The notes beneath the pieces are model-generated. The model searched no databases, was not told the DNA's origin, and saw only the letters and a program-made list of their open reading frames with translations. Shown piece after piece: positions 11,440-23,726 of a DNA stretch of 64,000 nt. The DNA is from Maratus speciosus (lineage: Eukaryota; Arthropoda; Arachnida; Araneae; Salticidae), in assembly GCA_963932465.1 (NCBI GenBank), contig OZ010787.1:36088087-36152086 (forward strand), in the 5' to 3' direction. How positions within the stretch are numbered: the stretch's first letter is position 1; every line of letters begins with the position of its first letter. Made by a program: the position numbers and the translations under genes.

Positions 11440-12480
11440 GATTTCAGTAGTTACCGTCCATAGCCAAATATGTATTCAAATTCTTTTAAACAGCCCTGTA
11501 TTTGATCTGTAGGTTGATATATATACTATATAATGGGAAAATTTAGTTTAGCAAGAAAACACATAACAGTTTGAAATTTCTCTTTCAGCAATTTATACTA
11601 ATAGATGGAATCATACTAGTATACTTTTGTACAGTACCTTTATTACATACCACTATTTAGCTAAAATTTAATTCAAAATAAAACACTCTTAAAACTACTG
11701 AAATTACATTTCCAGAAATTATCACCCATAGACGGCTATGCATCCAACTCTTTGCGTGTCCCTGTATATCATTTTATCTATATTCTACAAATATTTCTTA
11801 GTAAACTAAATTCAGTTCAGCGTAAAAACGCATAACTCCTTTAAAACCCACCTTTTAAGCAATTTATGCTCATACTCAGTAACCTTTACGAATTCATTTC
11901 TGTAGCCCTGTATATGAACTATAGCATTGATACGCACCTTATAGTATGCATAAATATAATGAAAAATACGCATATCATAATTAAAATGCATTTCGAGCAA
12001 TCATTACTAATTAATATACAGTAATTCGGATACAATATAGTATCTGAAATCATTTCAAATGCACCGCAAACAATTCCCCCTATACCATTATGAATGGAAT
12101 TCTTTTGTGTGGCTCTGTAAATGAACAATAACTATTCTTTGCACCGCATATTCAACAGAATGCATATTTTCGTGGACTTCATAAATGAATATCAATTTTA
12201 ATATGTTTGAAAGAGTGTAACACCATTAAAACTCATTTGAAACGATTTTTTTCACATTGGCCGTAATGTAACGGAAAACTTTTGACTGTCCCTGTAAATG
12301 AACTAAACATGCTACAAACTTCATTTGAAATAGGGAACGTGCTATGGTAGAGGTCACTAACATCTAAAAATTTCAGAACGATCCGTGAATATTTACGAGA
12401 GTTAGAGCGTGGGCAGACAAACCGAAGTCATAAACACTTTTCAACTTTGTTGGAAAGTGTTAAAAAAATGCCTTATTTGG
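11440..12480. repeat. Degenerate repeat family with 173 bp-type motifs
   Basis: Loose repeats carry CATTGGCCGTAATGTAACG, GACTGTCCCTGTAAATGAAC and TTTCAGAAC, related to the clean array at 48905-50128 but much more diverged. It ends at a strong hairpin, AACACTTTTCAAC...GTTGGAAAGTGTT (12433-12461). No coding frame was found. Confidence 0.55.
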
Positions 12481-12760
12481 GAACAAACTTTCCGATTAAA
12501 TCAAGCGTAGAGTCCTTCCAGAATTTGTGGTGGTAAACTACATCCAGCGAAATTTCAGGACCCCTACCTCCTAGTTTTGGCAGTTAATAGGATTATGTAC
12601 CCTTTGAAATAGAAAGTTACTTATTCCTTTTTTTTTTTTTTTTTTTGTACATCTTTTACATTTCATAACATGAAATTTTTAAATCATTATTTTCACGGGG
12701 GGGGGGGGGGGGAGGAAAGTCATGGCTTGATTTTGAAGAAAAAAAAATTAAAACATTTAA

Positions 12761-13042
12761 CCTTTAACTGATGTGACTAAAATTTGTCGCACAACTTGTG
12801 TGATCCGGTCTCTCAGACCCCTCGAATAAAATGAATAAAAAAAATAACTCAAATGGTTGAATTTACTTAAATTTTGTCCTAACAATATCGTTGAACTCCT
12901 CTTAGGAGCATGTGAATTAAATTGCATGAAAAAAGTATTTTATTCATATTATTTAACTTCAGTACAGAAAAGTAAAAAGCTGTAAAAATGTTTACAGCTG
13001 GGAGTCGCGGGGTCTGGGAGACCGCGTGACATCAGTTAAAGG
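12761..13042. mobile_element. TTAA-flanked MITE, CCTTTAACTGATGT family
   Basis: The element is 282 bp between TTAA 12757-12760 and TTAA 13043-13046. CCTTTAACTGATGT is perfectly inverted at the right end. The subterminal GGTCTCTCAGACC resembles the hairpin in the 9129-9424 copy. The central part differs, so the two copies are related mainly at their ends. Confidence 0.82.
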
Positions 13043-13388
13043 TTAAGAAAATTTAAAAATGTTTAATCTTTCTCAATTTTTAATGATATTAAACATTTTT
13101 TTCTTAGATTCACAAGAGCATTTTTTATAGCATTAGGGATTGATTTTTCTATAAACCCGTTGGTTTAAAAGGGGGGGGGGGGGTGGAACTTTGTTATCTA
13201 TTCTAAAATTGAGTGAAAAACACTATTTTCTTCATTTATACATTAAAAAAAAATTGTATTCCTTTTGTTGCAAAATTCATCCCTAATTCTATTGAATATA
13301 CCTATTCAATCATAAAAAAAAATTGTCGTTTTTTACCGATATGTTACACTTTAAATGTAAACAAATTAAAAATAAAACTATAACTGTA

Positions 13389-13427
<39 letters not shown>

Positions 13428-14268
13428 AACCCTGATACGTTTAAAAGGGAATGGATGCAGTAAAAAGGCTTTTTCACATATTTGTAATCACTTATATTTA
13501 CATAATTTCGCCAGAATATACCACGGATGTTTAAATTACATATTAAGCAAAAAATTGGAAATTTGATATTTTCATCATTTTCATCCATCATGTTTTGAAA
13601 TTGTAATTTAAATTTAAGTTGTTAATTTCTGTATTTATTCTGTGTAAAATAATAAAGGCTAGAAATTTCTGTAATTTCTGTTCCCACCCAATTGTGATAA
13701 TATGAATGAAATACCAGAATATTTACTTGCAAGCATATGTTAGCTTGTAAAGTATTATGTTTTATGTTGTAAAACATGAAATTTAGTTCGTTTTCACCCA
13801 AAAATATAACACTTGATTAAATGATTAAAGAAATACTTTTTACAGTATTCATTTCAATGCAGTTTTATTCCTCGACAAAATCATTAACTAAAATATCATT
13901 TTAGATAATTACAGTTGTCATTAATCACTCTTGTACTCAAAAGGCCTTGAAAGCCACGCATGAAAGAGTTCCTCCGAAAGGTGGAATTCCACTTTTCTGA
14001 AAACTTTTTTGGACATTCTCTGAATTGATGCAAAAAGCAAAGAAAATATTGGAAGTGTATAAAGGGAGGGGTGGGGGAAGGTGTAAAAGTTTTAATCCTC
14101 AGTCATTTTGTCGACCGAAATCTTGGAGTTTGCTTCTGAAATGCTGTGCAGAAGAGCTATCGAATCAAAAACACAAAATAGGCAGCTTATATTATGAGCA
14201 TCTGACAATCTTATAATTGAAGTTGTTTAAAGTGTTTATACATAAGGAAATTTCTTTTAGCTTTTTAA
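13043..14268. other. Non-coding spacer with long homopolymers
   Basis: It holds G12 (about 13170) and A33 (about 13393-13425). The 93-residue frame at 13310-13591 is poly-phenylalanine read from this A run. The 14025-14216 frame has no recognisable domain. Confidence 0.55.
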
Positions 14269-14787
14269 CCCTTTATGTACTGAATTATGAATTCATGAAA
14301 ATTTTATCTTCTAAAGCACTTTTCGTGAATTTTTGAAACTACATTAGAAGATATACATAATCATTTAATAAATTTTAGAAGGTATTTAGAAGGATTGAAG
14401 GATTTATTAAATTTGAATTTATGGGGATTTTGTGCAATATTTATAACACCACTCAAATCTTTTATTTTAAATATTTTTCTTAATATTTTCAGAATTAGGA
14501 TATGTAGAAATATAATGTTCTTACAATAGAAATATATAACTATTTCCGAATTGAAAAATTCCCCCCCCCCTCCCCCAACGCCAAGAAAGCTGAAAAGATG
14601 CAAAGCCAAAAGAAATAATCCTTTTGCAAATAGGTTTGGTTTGCGTAACCCATAATGCTTTTGGAACAAGATAAAGTAATGCATCTATAACGCATTCTAA
14701 ACTGTATTACTACTAATCGATGAATTAAATGAATTTTATAACAAGATATTTTAATGGTACTTGTAAGTACCGTCAGTAGATAAAGGA
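14269..14787. mobile_element. TTAA-flanked MITE, CCCTTTATGTACTG family
   Basis: The element is 519 bp between TTAA 14265-14268 and TTAA 14788-14791. The left end CCCTTTATGTACTGA faces TCCTTTATCTACTGA on the other strand. It is closely similar along its length to 26819-27335. A C-rich run (about 14562-14577) lies at the same internal place as a C run in the sister copy. Minus-strand frames here are incidental. Confidence 0.78.
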
Positions 14788-15004
14788 TTAAGGGAAAGAA
14801 AGTTTGCATAAGGCTCTTTTTTGGAATAGAGTATTTTCCCCCCATTTGTACAACACTTTTAGGTAATTTCAGTTATTTATTTTTGGAGATTTATTTCTGG
14901 AACAAAGATGACTTGCATATATTTAGCATGGAGATTTTTTTCCCCTTTTAGAAAGGAGAAGAAAAATCTTAAACAGCCAAACCATCTCGAGTAATATTTG
15001 TTTT

Positions 15005-15222
15005 GGAAAATGTCTTCCATCCTCTTTTTAATTCAATGAACATTTATTGTTATTATAAATTTATTGTTAAATTTGTGTTTTGCTTTTAATATTTTCTGAG
15101 TTATGAAAAAGAAAATAACAATCATACGTACAATTATATTTCATTTTGTTGTTTAAATATATGTAAAAACATGTGTAAATTATAAGAATTTGTCGCCATT
15201 GTACAGATGGAAGACATTTTCC
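15005..15222. mobile_element. Short inverted-repeat element
   Basis: GGAAAATGTCTTCCATC (15005-15021) is perfectly inverted at 15206-15222, giving a 218 bp unit. The interior is AT-rich. No target duplication is obvious, so element status is tentative. Confidence 0.5.
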
Positions 15223-15460
15223 ACATTTGTTTCTCATACAGCATGTAAGTGCGTCATGTATCTTCAATGAATTTCTAAAGTACCCATTTCTTAACTATTT
15301 GGGGAAGGGTAAGGGAATAATTGGAATGGTCTAGTAAAGTACGGCAAAAAAGTTAAAAATGTATCCATAAAGAATAATATGCCTGCAGATTCTTGTAAAA
15401 ACTTCTGTAAAGATTGTAGATAGCTTTTATAACCATATTTATTCTAAAGCAAGAAACATA

Positions 15461-15777
15461 GGGTGACCCCGCCAATAGTTGATACAAGAATTATTGTTAA
15501 TTACAGCCCAAGGATGATTTTTAAAGTTTAAGTTTTAGATTTTCGATTGACTTCTTTCGCCTGGTCAACCACTGGGAAAATGGCAATTAAAAAAAAACTA
15601 TTTATTTATAATTTTGTTGCTATTTAATTTCAGCGGATTTTATTTTTGTCTGTTATAGGACATTCATTAAGGGTTGTATCAATCATGTTAGTTTACTTCT
15701 AAAACTTAAAAGGATGAAAATATAATAAAAACCTCTTAGCACAGACTTTATTTGATTAACTACTGGCTGGGTCACCG
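15461..15777. mobile_element. TA-flanked MITE, GGGTGACCC family
   Basis: This 317 bp unit is bounded by TA (15459-15460, 15778-15779). The left end is GGGTGACCCCGCCAATAGTT. The right end on the opposite strand is CGGTGACCCAGCCAGTAGTT. The pattern fits a Tc1/mariner-type MITE. It lies only 112 bp before the transporter exon at 15890. Confidence 0.7.
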
Positions 15778-15889
15778 TATTTCACATCTTCAATCCTAAT
15801 TAAATTTATAAAAAGAACATTAAAAACTTTAATAAATGAATCAGCTTTAGCTATATTTATTTTAAATTATTTTTTCTTTTCTTTTACAG

Positions 15890-15971
15890 GTTAAATTTGG
15901 TATTTTTGATTTTTATGTTGCACGGTATAGGAACCTTAACGCCTTGGAATATGTTCATCACGGCGAAATCG
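15890..15971 (+). CDS. Equilibrative nucleoside transporter (SLC29/ENT), internal exon with TM1
   Basis: This 82 bp exon is set by a polypyrimidine tract and TTTTACAG acceptor just upstream and a GTAAGT donor at 15972. It contributes the last base of one codon and then 27 complete codons, ending in phase 0. The peptide is hydrophobic and contains LHGIGTLTPWNMFITAKS. The G-x-G-T-x-x-P-W-N-x-F signature marks transmembrane segment 1 of equilibrative nucleoside transporters, which move nucleosides across the plasma or lysosomal membrane. Canonical splice sites and an unbroken frame argue for a live gene. Neighbouring exons were not found, so the flanking DNA is presumably large introns. Confidence 0.75.
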
Positions 15972-16714
15972 GTAAGTTCTCTAAATTTAAATGAATCATT
16001 AATAATTATTGCACGACAGCGTTATGAAAACTAGCATGTACATGAGCCCAAATGTATTTTTAATCTCGAATTATAGGGAAGAGAAGCTAAAAATAACTAT
16101 TTTGTTGAGGATTATTTATATAGGTTTGAAAAAAAAAAAAAAAGAAACATGTTTGGAGAGCCATCTTCACATTTAAATCGGACCAAGCTTTAAAAATTTC
16201 AGTGCTAATACTAATAGGGGACCCTGGATTTTGTTTCGGGTGGGGGGTGGGAGCTTGGAAATGGCTAAATTGTACTCAAAAGAGGTTTAATAAAACAGAT
16301 TTTGACTGTAGTTGTGGATGGGGGGGGGGGGGGGGGTAAGACTATTGAAACCCGCTCCCCTTTGCGTAAGATTTGCATACGTCAGGATTAAAGTCTGGCT
16401 AATGCTGAACTTGACTCGAATTAACAAATCTACACTCTCAAATTAGCCTAAATTTTAAGTATAGGATTTAATGTGAATTTCCTCAATATTGTTCTATGTA
16501 AAATATCATTAGTGATAGAAAATTTGCTCAATAAATCATTTAAGTGAGACCCGTCGGAAAAATATCATTTTTTTCAATTATCGTTTATAAAGCAGATATT
16601 TATTTTTCATACATATGTATATATAATATACACGTATTTATTAGTTCATGAAAAAAAAAAATATTTTTGACATAAATCTTTTTTATCATCTGTTATATGC
16701 ATTTTTTTCCTGAA
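15972..16714. other. Presumed transporter intron
   Basis: No exon was recognised. It contains A15 (about 16130), G18 (about 16320) and AT-rich text. Intron status follows from the donor at 15972 and is an inference. Confidence 0.5.
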
Positions 16715-17112
16715 TTTCTTTATTTAAAAGACTACTGCATGAGTTTTTAATATTTTTCCATTATTTAACAAATTCAACTGGTCTGTTATAATGTGCACTA
16801 AAGATATATTATTTTTATTTATTTATATCCTAAATTTTTCTATTACTATATTTCTTTATTTAAAAGACTACTGCATGAGTTTTTAATATTTTTCCATTAT
16901 TTAACAAATTCAACTGGTCTGTTATAATGTGCACTAAAGATATATTATTTTTATTTATTTATATCCTAAATTTTTCTATTACTATATTTCTTTATTTAAA
17001 ATACTACTGCATCAGTTTTTGATATTTTTCCATTATTTAACAAATTCAATTGGTCTGTTATAATGTGCTCTAAAGAGATTATTTATATATATATCCTAGA
17101 TTTTTCTATTAC
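16715..17112. repeat. 136 bp tandem repeat, three units
   Basis: Units containing CTTTATTTAAAAGACTACTG and AACTGGTCTGTTATAATGTG recur with TAAAA anchors at 16725, 16861 and 16997, so the period is 136 bp. The first two units are nearly identical. The third has several substitutions and a shortened 3' part. Confidence 0.85.
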
Positions 17113-17876
17113 TATATTTCTTATAGTAATTTCCTCTACAAAAATGCATGAAATAAAAGACAAAAGATATTAAGATAGTATTAAAGATGGGTAAAAAAGG
17201 AAAAATGTTAAGAATTTGGAATAGTTTTACTAAGATAAAAGGGCGAAAATTTTTATTATTACATGTATGTATGTATGTATGTATGTTTGCAACTAATTAG
17301 AAAATTATCACAAGTCTCTAAAATTAGCACAAATCCCCCAAAAAGCCTGAAATTTTGTATATGGATTCGAATTAAGCAAGCATATTTTTCTAAAAAGAAA
17401 ATTTTTGACTTTTATTCGATACCCTCCGAAAAATGGAGTACAGTAACCCTGTCAAAGACGGTGAGAAATATACTACTTCTCACTTAAATTTTAATTCCCG
17501 GTTGCCTAAATTGTATCAGAATATTTACTTCTATAATGCACGTGAAGAGAATAATTTATTTTCAGATCAATTTGTTCGTAAATTCTAGTGACAGTCAATC
17601 ATTTCAATATTTTACCAACAGAATTATTTTGCCCGTAAAAGGGTTAAATTAGTAGATCAATTGAGACCTCTGCCACGTTTTGAAATAGTTTTTTCGCGTC
17701 TTTTGGCAGCTTTTATTAAATACTATCAAACCCGCACTCAGTTCCCGGCCCGTCCGAATCTGCCGGGAAAAATTAAATCAGGCCCGAGACCGACCTCAGT
17801 CTAATGTGAATTTTTAAAAAAGAAGAAATAACGAGAATAAAATTAATAATGAGAATAAAAAAATGACCGTTCCCGA
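17113..17876. other. Non-coding spacer with (ATGT)n
   Basis: A short ATGT microsatellite lies at 17263-17287. The 17263-17487 frame starts inside it and has no known domain. No other structure is visible. Confidence 0.5.
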
Positions 17877-17880
17877 TTAA

Positions 17881-18320
17881 GGGGGCTGGTCTCTCAGCTT
17901 CGGAATTTTCCTCCGTAATGCTAAGTTTATGGATTTTTGATGCATTCGTATATTTAAAATATCTTCTCAGGAAATTCATATTTTTAACATCTTTTTTCTG
18001 TGTACTCTTCTTAAAGGATGTCTCTTTTCTTCTTAGTTCTCAAACTATTTCTAAAATCTATGCTGAATTTAATATTTTATGTGTTAAAAGCGGGCAAACT
18101 GTGAGTAAGATTTTAACACTTCATATACAATTAAGTCTATACCTTAGAAATATTTTGATATCTAAGGGAAAAAAAGACACATTTTTAGGAAATGTACATA
18201 AAAAAAAAACAGAAGTTAAATATTAATTTCCCGAGGAGATATTTTAAATATACGAATGCATCAAATGCCCATAGACTTTACATTAGTGAGGGGAAATTGG
18301 AAGCTAAGTGACCAGCCCCC
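17881..18320. mobile_element. Foldback MITE with perfect TTAA duplication
   Basis: This 440 bp palindromic element sits between TTAA 17877-17880 and TTAA 18321-18324. The ends GGGGGCTGGTC and GACCAGCCCCC are perfect inverts. Arms share TGATGCATTCGTATATTTAA and AGATATTTTAAATATACGAA. It is the same family as 2081-2704. The 102-residue frame at 17918-18226 is an arm read-through. No transposase is present. Confidence 0.85.
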
Positions 18321-18365
18321 TTAAGGCTATCTTGATGACTCGGGCTATGACAGTTGGTCAAATAT

Positions 18366-21300
18366 ACAAACGTCTAAAGACAGCACTCTCACAAAATGCA
18401 CCATGCACCAAGTTTTGACTAACGTCTAGGGACAGCACCCTCATAAAATGCACAAAGCACAAGTTTCTGTTTCTATTGCTCCTCCGACCGGTTTCCTCCG
18501 TTTTTCGACCATTGGCTTTTTATTGCGCATGCTTTTGGACTTAGTCGTTTCGTTACTGTGCGTATTTCACGCAAATATTTTAAATGCATACTTTCTATCG
18601 CATATGTAATGTTAATGTTTTCGTCACTCAAGTATTAATGTGTTGAGAAATCTTATGTTCATATTGTGAAGCTTTAATTTTTATCTTATGAAAGTTTCGA
18701 AAACTGTCATCTTGCCGGCAGGCTTGTGTTTCGAGCATGAAGCATTTCCACTCTCGAAACATGAGTTTATGAGTTAAATAAAGAAAATCTCAATGAATAA
18801 ATTTCTTAAATGACGAATAAAAAAAACCACCCTCTCTTTAAGAGATTGATTTTTCTTTCTTTCTTTTCTTTTGAAAAGTGATAGATTTGTTTATGTTTAT
18901 TACGTATAATATAGGGTAAAAGTTAAGTCATTTTAGAACCTTGTGAAAATTAATAACTAAACTTTTAGATGTATATTTTAATTTTAGAAATACTTTTCTT
19001 TTATTTATTTTCTTTTAATTGTCAATAAGTGAAAGAAAATTTTGTGATGAATATGATGAAATTATGTGCTTATTCATAACAATTTAATATATAATGTGAA
19101 TTTATTTTAGGAGCATGCGGAAAAGCTGTTTCGGTAATTGTATTCAAGAATTTTCCATAACCAATGTGATACTAAAATTGCCTTCTTTTCGTATAGTACT
19201 CATTTGCATTCTTAACGTGATGTAGTACTGCTCCACCCGCCCTACTTTATCATATGGTAATATGAGCAGCCTTTTCAATTTTCAAATATTTGAGACTTCA
19301 ACATTTAAAAGTAATCTGTATTTATTCCATCAGGCTGTTTTAAGTTGTACAAGGACACAATGAGGGTGGGTGGGGGGTACATTGAAATGAGCCTCTGCTA
19401 TCACAATAGGCTGACTTCAAAATTTTTTTATTGCATTCATTGGCTACTTTAATAAAAATTAAATTCATTAACTATGTAAGTGTATTATTTTTTATTCTTA
19501 TATTTACACGTATAATAGCTTATCATTTATTATAAATTGTACGAAATATCCTCCGAGAAACCAAAACTTGGTGCATGGTGCATTTTGTGAGAGTGCTGTC
19601 TTTAGACGTTTGTCAAGTACTGGTTTCTCCGAGGCGATATGGTTTCTCGGAGGCGATTTTCAACATGAGAGCGATAAAGAAAACAGAACTATAATTCAAG
19701 AAGCATGATAATAATGACAGTAATTATTTATTTTATTTACAATATTTTTTCACATATTTTAAAGTTTTGACACTTATAATGTGCCACTGCTATTATGTTC
19801 TCATTATTTTCGAATGATTTGCATTATCATATTAGTTCCGTAAATATAAGGTAATCCGTATAATGCTTGTCAGTTTCCCTGTTTTGAGAATTACCCTAAT
19901 TTTTAATTTTTAATTCATAAGTCAATATTTTAAAAGGAAAAATGATCTAAATTTTTGTTAACTCTTATTTTGGCAATTTACGTATTTTGTACTAATACTA
20001 ACTTATGATAGTACTAATAGTTTTTAATTTTCATTTTTTAAACTCATTTAAAAAAGTCCGTAACCACATCGCAGTGCAAACTGAACAAATAAAAAAGTAA
20101 AGCAATAAAATTTTAATAATGAAGTATTAATAAGGGGAGGGGAAGTTGCAGAAACTACTAAAAAAAAAATCCGAAATGTTTTCAAAATCCATAAATCTAC
20201 ATTCTGCTAACACTTTATTCATTATTTGTTAATATGTAGTACATTTTCAATACATACGAACATGAACTGCTTTTAAACGAAGGTTTTAAAGTATTCATAG
20301 CAGACGAAGAGATCATCTAGTTGTCAGCGAGCGCTCATACTGTAACTCCACTTTCCTACTGCGGGGAAACCGGTTTTCGCCTCCGAGAAACCAGTACTTG
20401 ACAAACGTCTAAAGACAGCACTCTCACAAAATGCACCATGCACCAAGTTTTGGTTTCTCGGAGGATATTTCGTACAATTTATAATAAATGATAAGCTATT
20501 ATACGTGTAAATATAAGAATAAAAAATAATACACTTACATAGTTAATGAATTTAATTTTTATTAAAGTAGCCAATGAATGCAATAAAAAAATTTTGAAGT
20601 CAGCCTATTGTGATAGCAGAGGCTCATTTCAATGTACCCCCCACCCACCCTCATTGTGTCCTTGTACAACTTAAAACAGCCTGATGGAATAAATACAGAT
20701 TACTTTTAAATGTTGAAGTCTCAAATATTTGAAAATTGAAAAGGCTGCTCATATTACCATATGATAAAGTAGGGCGGGTGGAGCAGTACTACATCACGTT
20801 AAGAATGCAAATGAGTATTATACGAAAAGAAGGCAATTTTAGTATCACATTGGTTATGGAAAATTCTTGAATACAATTACCGAAACAGCTTTTCCGCATG
20901 CTCCTAAAATAAATTCACATTATATATTAAATTGTTATGAATAAGCACATAATTTCATCATATTCATCACAAAATTTTCTTTCACTTATTGACAATTAAA
21001 AGAAAATAAATAAAAGAAAAGTATTTCTAAAATTAAAATATACATCTAAAAGTTTAGTTATTAATTTTCACAAGGTTCTAAAATGACTTAAATTTTACCC
21101 TATATTATACGTAATAAACATAAACAAATCTATCACTTTTCAAAAGAAAAGAAAGAAAGAAAAATCAATCTCTTAAAGAGAGGGTGGTTTTTTTTATTAG
21201 TCATTTAAGAAATTTATTCATTGAGATTTTCTTTATTTAACTCATAAACTCATGTTTCGAGAATGGAAATGCTTCATGCTCGAAACACAAGCCTGCCGGC

Positions 21301-21596
21301 AAGATGACAGTTTTCGAAACTTTCATAAGATAAAAATTAAAGCTTCACAATATGAACATAAGATTTCTCAACACATTAATACTTGAGTGACGAAAACATT
21401 AACATTACATATGCGATAGAAAGTATACATTTAAAATATTTGCGTGAAATACGCACAGTAACGAAACGACTAAGTCCAAAAGCATGCGCAATAAAAAGCC
21501 AATGGTCGAAAAACGGAGGAAACCGGTCGGAGGAGCAATAGAAACAGAAACTTGTGCTTTGTGCATTTTATGAGGGTGCTGTCCCTAGACGTTAGT
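18366..21596. mobile_element. 3.2 kb composite element with 1196 bp inverted arms and 9 bp target duplication
   Basis: The whole unit is flanked by GTCAAATAT at 18357-18365 and 21597-21605. Arms 18418-19613 and 20401-21596 are each 1196 bp and nearly identical reverse complements; only a few differences were seen. Each arm ends in homologous inverted termini (ACAAACGTCTAAAGACAGC and ACTAACGTCTAGGGACAGC), so each arm is itself a TIR element. The first 52 bp (18366-18417) duplicate the start of the right arm (20401-20452). No coding frame was recognised. A 9 bp duplication is usual for Mutator-like elements, but no transposase is present to confirm this. Confidence 0.8.
19614..20400. other. Spacer between inverted arms
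   Basis: About 790 bp, with AAGTACTGGTTTCTCCGAGG at the left and its near inverse at the right, so the inverted repeat reaches about 25 bp into it. A second TTTCTCGGAGGCGA motif at about 19640 is mirrored at about 20376. The rest is AT-rich with no frame of interest. Confidence 0.6.
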
Positions 21597-21605
21597 GTCA
21601 AATAT

Positions 21606-22163
21606 CTCCTCTTTGTCTTGTGTTTTGTACTCAGATGTACACGTGTTCCGCATGGATCGCGCAAAAATAATACTCGAAACCTGTTCTGAATGTGAAAATG
21701 TCCTCATCTTAAAGCAACCAAATTCGAAAAAATAAAGTGCCCGGTAAGACATCGACCTTGGATATCCTATGGAAAAATTAAATTATTTAAGAATATTGAA
21801 ATGCTAATGAGAAATTTTAAAGGAATGCCCCCATTGGTTAGCATTAGTTTGCGAGTGTCTTCGCATTATACATTGAGTAATGACCTTTTATTTTATATAA
21901 AAACTTTTAATATTACACTTGTTCATTTCCTGTAATGGTCCACTACATTTATATACTTTTTTAGTTTTTAAATATATATTAAGATTTTTAATGCAAATTC
22001 TTTACTGAAAGGAAGAGAACATCAGTAACAGATTCTCAATTTTGTGACAATGAAGTATGTTTACCCAAATTAGAGTGCGGGAGGCAGGGGCGGATCCAGA
22101 GAATCGTTTTTTTGGGGGGGGGGGAGGCGATACCGAGTAACATATAACCAACATAGTCATAAT
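21606..22163. other. Spacer with G-rich repeat end
   Basis: GGGGCGGATCCAGAGAATCG followed by G9-10 near 22087-22125 is a fragment resembling the common CAGGGGCGGATCC ends of hAT-like repeats. It has no partner end here. No gene was found. Confidence 0.45.
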
Positions 22164-23235
22164 TAGGGATGCACCGAATATTCGGTATTCGGTCATGTTA
22201 CCGAATATTCGGTTTGGCCGAATATAAAACTAATCGGTATGCCGAATATTCGGCTTGGACAAATATCAAACTATTCGGCCTGCCGAATATTTGGTTTGGC
22301 CGCATATCGAAATATTCGGTCGAACCGAATACTTAAAAAAACTTTTAAAACATAATTTTAAAAAATTTGCACATTTTCGACTTTTAACTGTCAACTTATA
22401 AAGATATTCAGAATAATTAGAAACAGAATCATTATTAAATAAAAGGGAACGTTTTTACATTATTTATTTGCTGTTTGTTAAGTATTATTTAAGAAAATTA
22501 AGCAATCACGAGGATTTTCATAGGAATTAATTATATACAAATGCAAGTTCCTGAACATTGTACAGTAAATAATCTGTTACTTGCTAAGATTTTAAAAGAA
22601 CAGCGGTTACAATCTCTGAAAATGATCGCCCTCTTCAGGTACCGATTTAGGATGCATTTAAAAGCTTCTTTGCTTAATCAAAGGGAATAGAATATTATTC
22701 TTATTGAGTTGCCACCATATAAAATTTGAATAGATTGTATTATTTATTTATTTTTATTTAGTCTCTTCCTGACAAACAAATAATATATGATCCTGTACAA
22801 TTTTTCTTCCTTTTTTTTTTTTTTTCACAATTTCTCTTTGATTTTAGAATGTTTGTTTTAGAATTTAAGAAAAATTTATTCATTTATTTTAATTCACAGA
22901 AGCAGCCATGAAATTTAAAATTTTATTAATTAAAAAAGTTTTATAACTATCCTCTTCTTAAATAACTCAAAGCAGATATTTTCAGCATAAAGTTTACTTG
23001 AAAAAAGCTCTTGTTTATCAAAGTGAAAGTTTCTGTTTCAAATATTATGTAACATTTTAATGTCTTTAAACTTTGAAATATAAAAGCATTCGACAAGCCG
23101 AATATTCAGTATTCGGCCAAATAGTTACTATTCGGCCTATCAGTTACTATTCGGCTATCCGAATATTCGGTATTAGGTTTGCCTGTAGGCCGAATATTCG
23201 GTATTCGACCAAAATCACTATTCGGTGAATCCCTA
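22164..23235. mobile_element. hAT-type non-autonomous element, second copy
   Basis: The 1072 bp element is flanked by a perfect 8 bp duplication, GTCATAAT (22156-22163, 23236-23243). Ends are TAGGGATGCACCGAATA and, inverted, TAGGGATTCACCGAATA. The core is closely similar to 2839-3921. The perfect octamer is what assigns the family to hAT. No transposase is present. Confidence 0.9.
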
Positions 23236-23389
23236 GTCATAATTTTTGATAGACCAATCACTCCTTACAGTTAATTATTAAATGAATATGAAATAACTAA
23301 TGCGGTTTAAGAATATTATAGACTCTCGATTATCTGATGTCCGATTAACCGAAGCACTCGGTTAACCAACACTCTTATTATATTAATAA

Positions 23390-23722
23390 CCCCTGCGATG
23401 ATTGTGTTTTTTAAATTTTGATAGCTCATTTTTATGTATATTTTAGTGCTGAACCTGAAAATGACCTTTAATTGTAACCATCAAGTCAGGATTTTTCGCA
23501 AATTGTGCATTTTAAAGATTAAAAGTAACAAAATTGCGCAAATCTGATACTATAAAATATATGTGATGGTTGTGTATTTTAACTTTTGGTAGCTATGATT
23601 TTTATGTATTTTTTAGCGCTGAATCCGAAAATGACATTCAGTTTTAACCACCACATCAGGATTTCGGCAAATCGTAAATTTCAAAGTTAAAAAGTAAACA
23701 AATAGCGAAAATCTCTCAAAGA
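23390..23722 (+). repeat. Satellite-like repeat of about 167 bp, two units
   Basis: GTTGTGT-ttttaaattttg, a TGAA-CC-GAAAATGAC block and CATCAGGATTT-CGCAAAT recur with a period near 167 bp (about 23397 and 23564). The same motifs appear inverted at 24415-24605 and inside the CAGGGTGTCC elements (41440-41700, 57180-57680). It is thus a mobile or shared repeat module. Confidence 0.65.
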
Positions 23723-23726
23723 TTAA

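Noticed and set aside
13310..13591. Poly-phenylalanine frame
   Set aside because: It is produced by an A33 homopolymer read on the minus strand.
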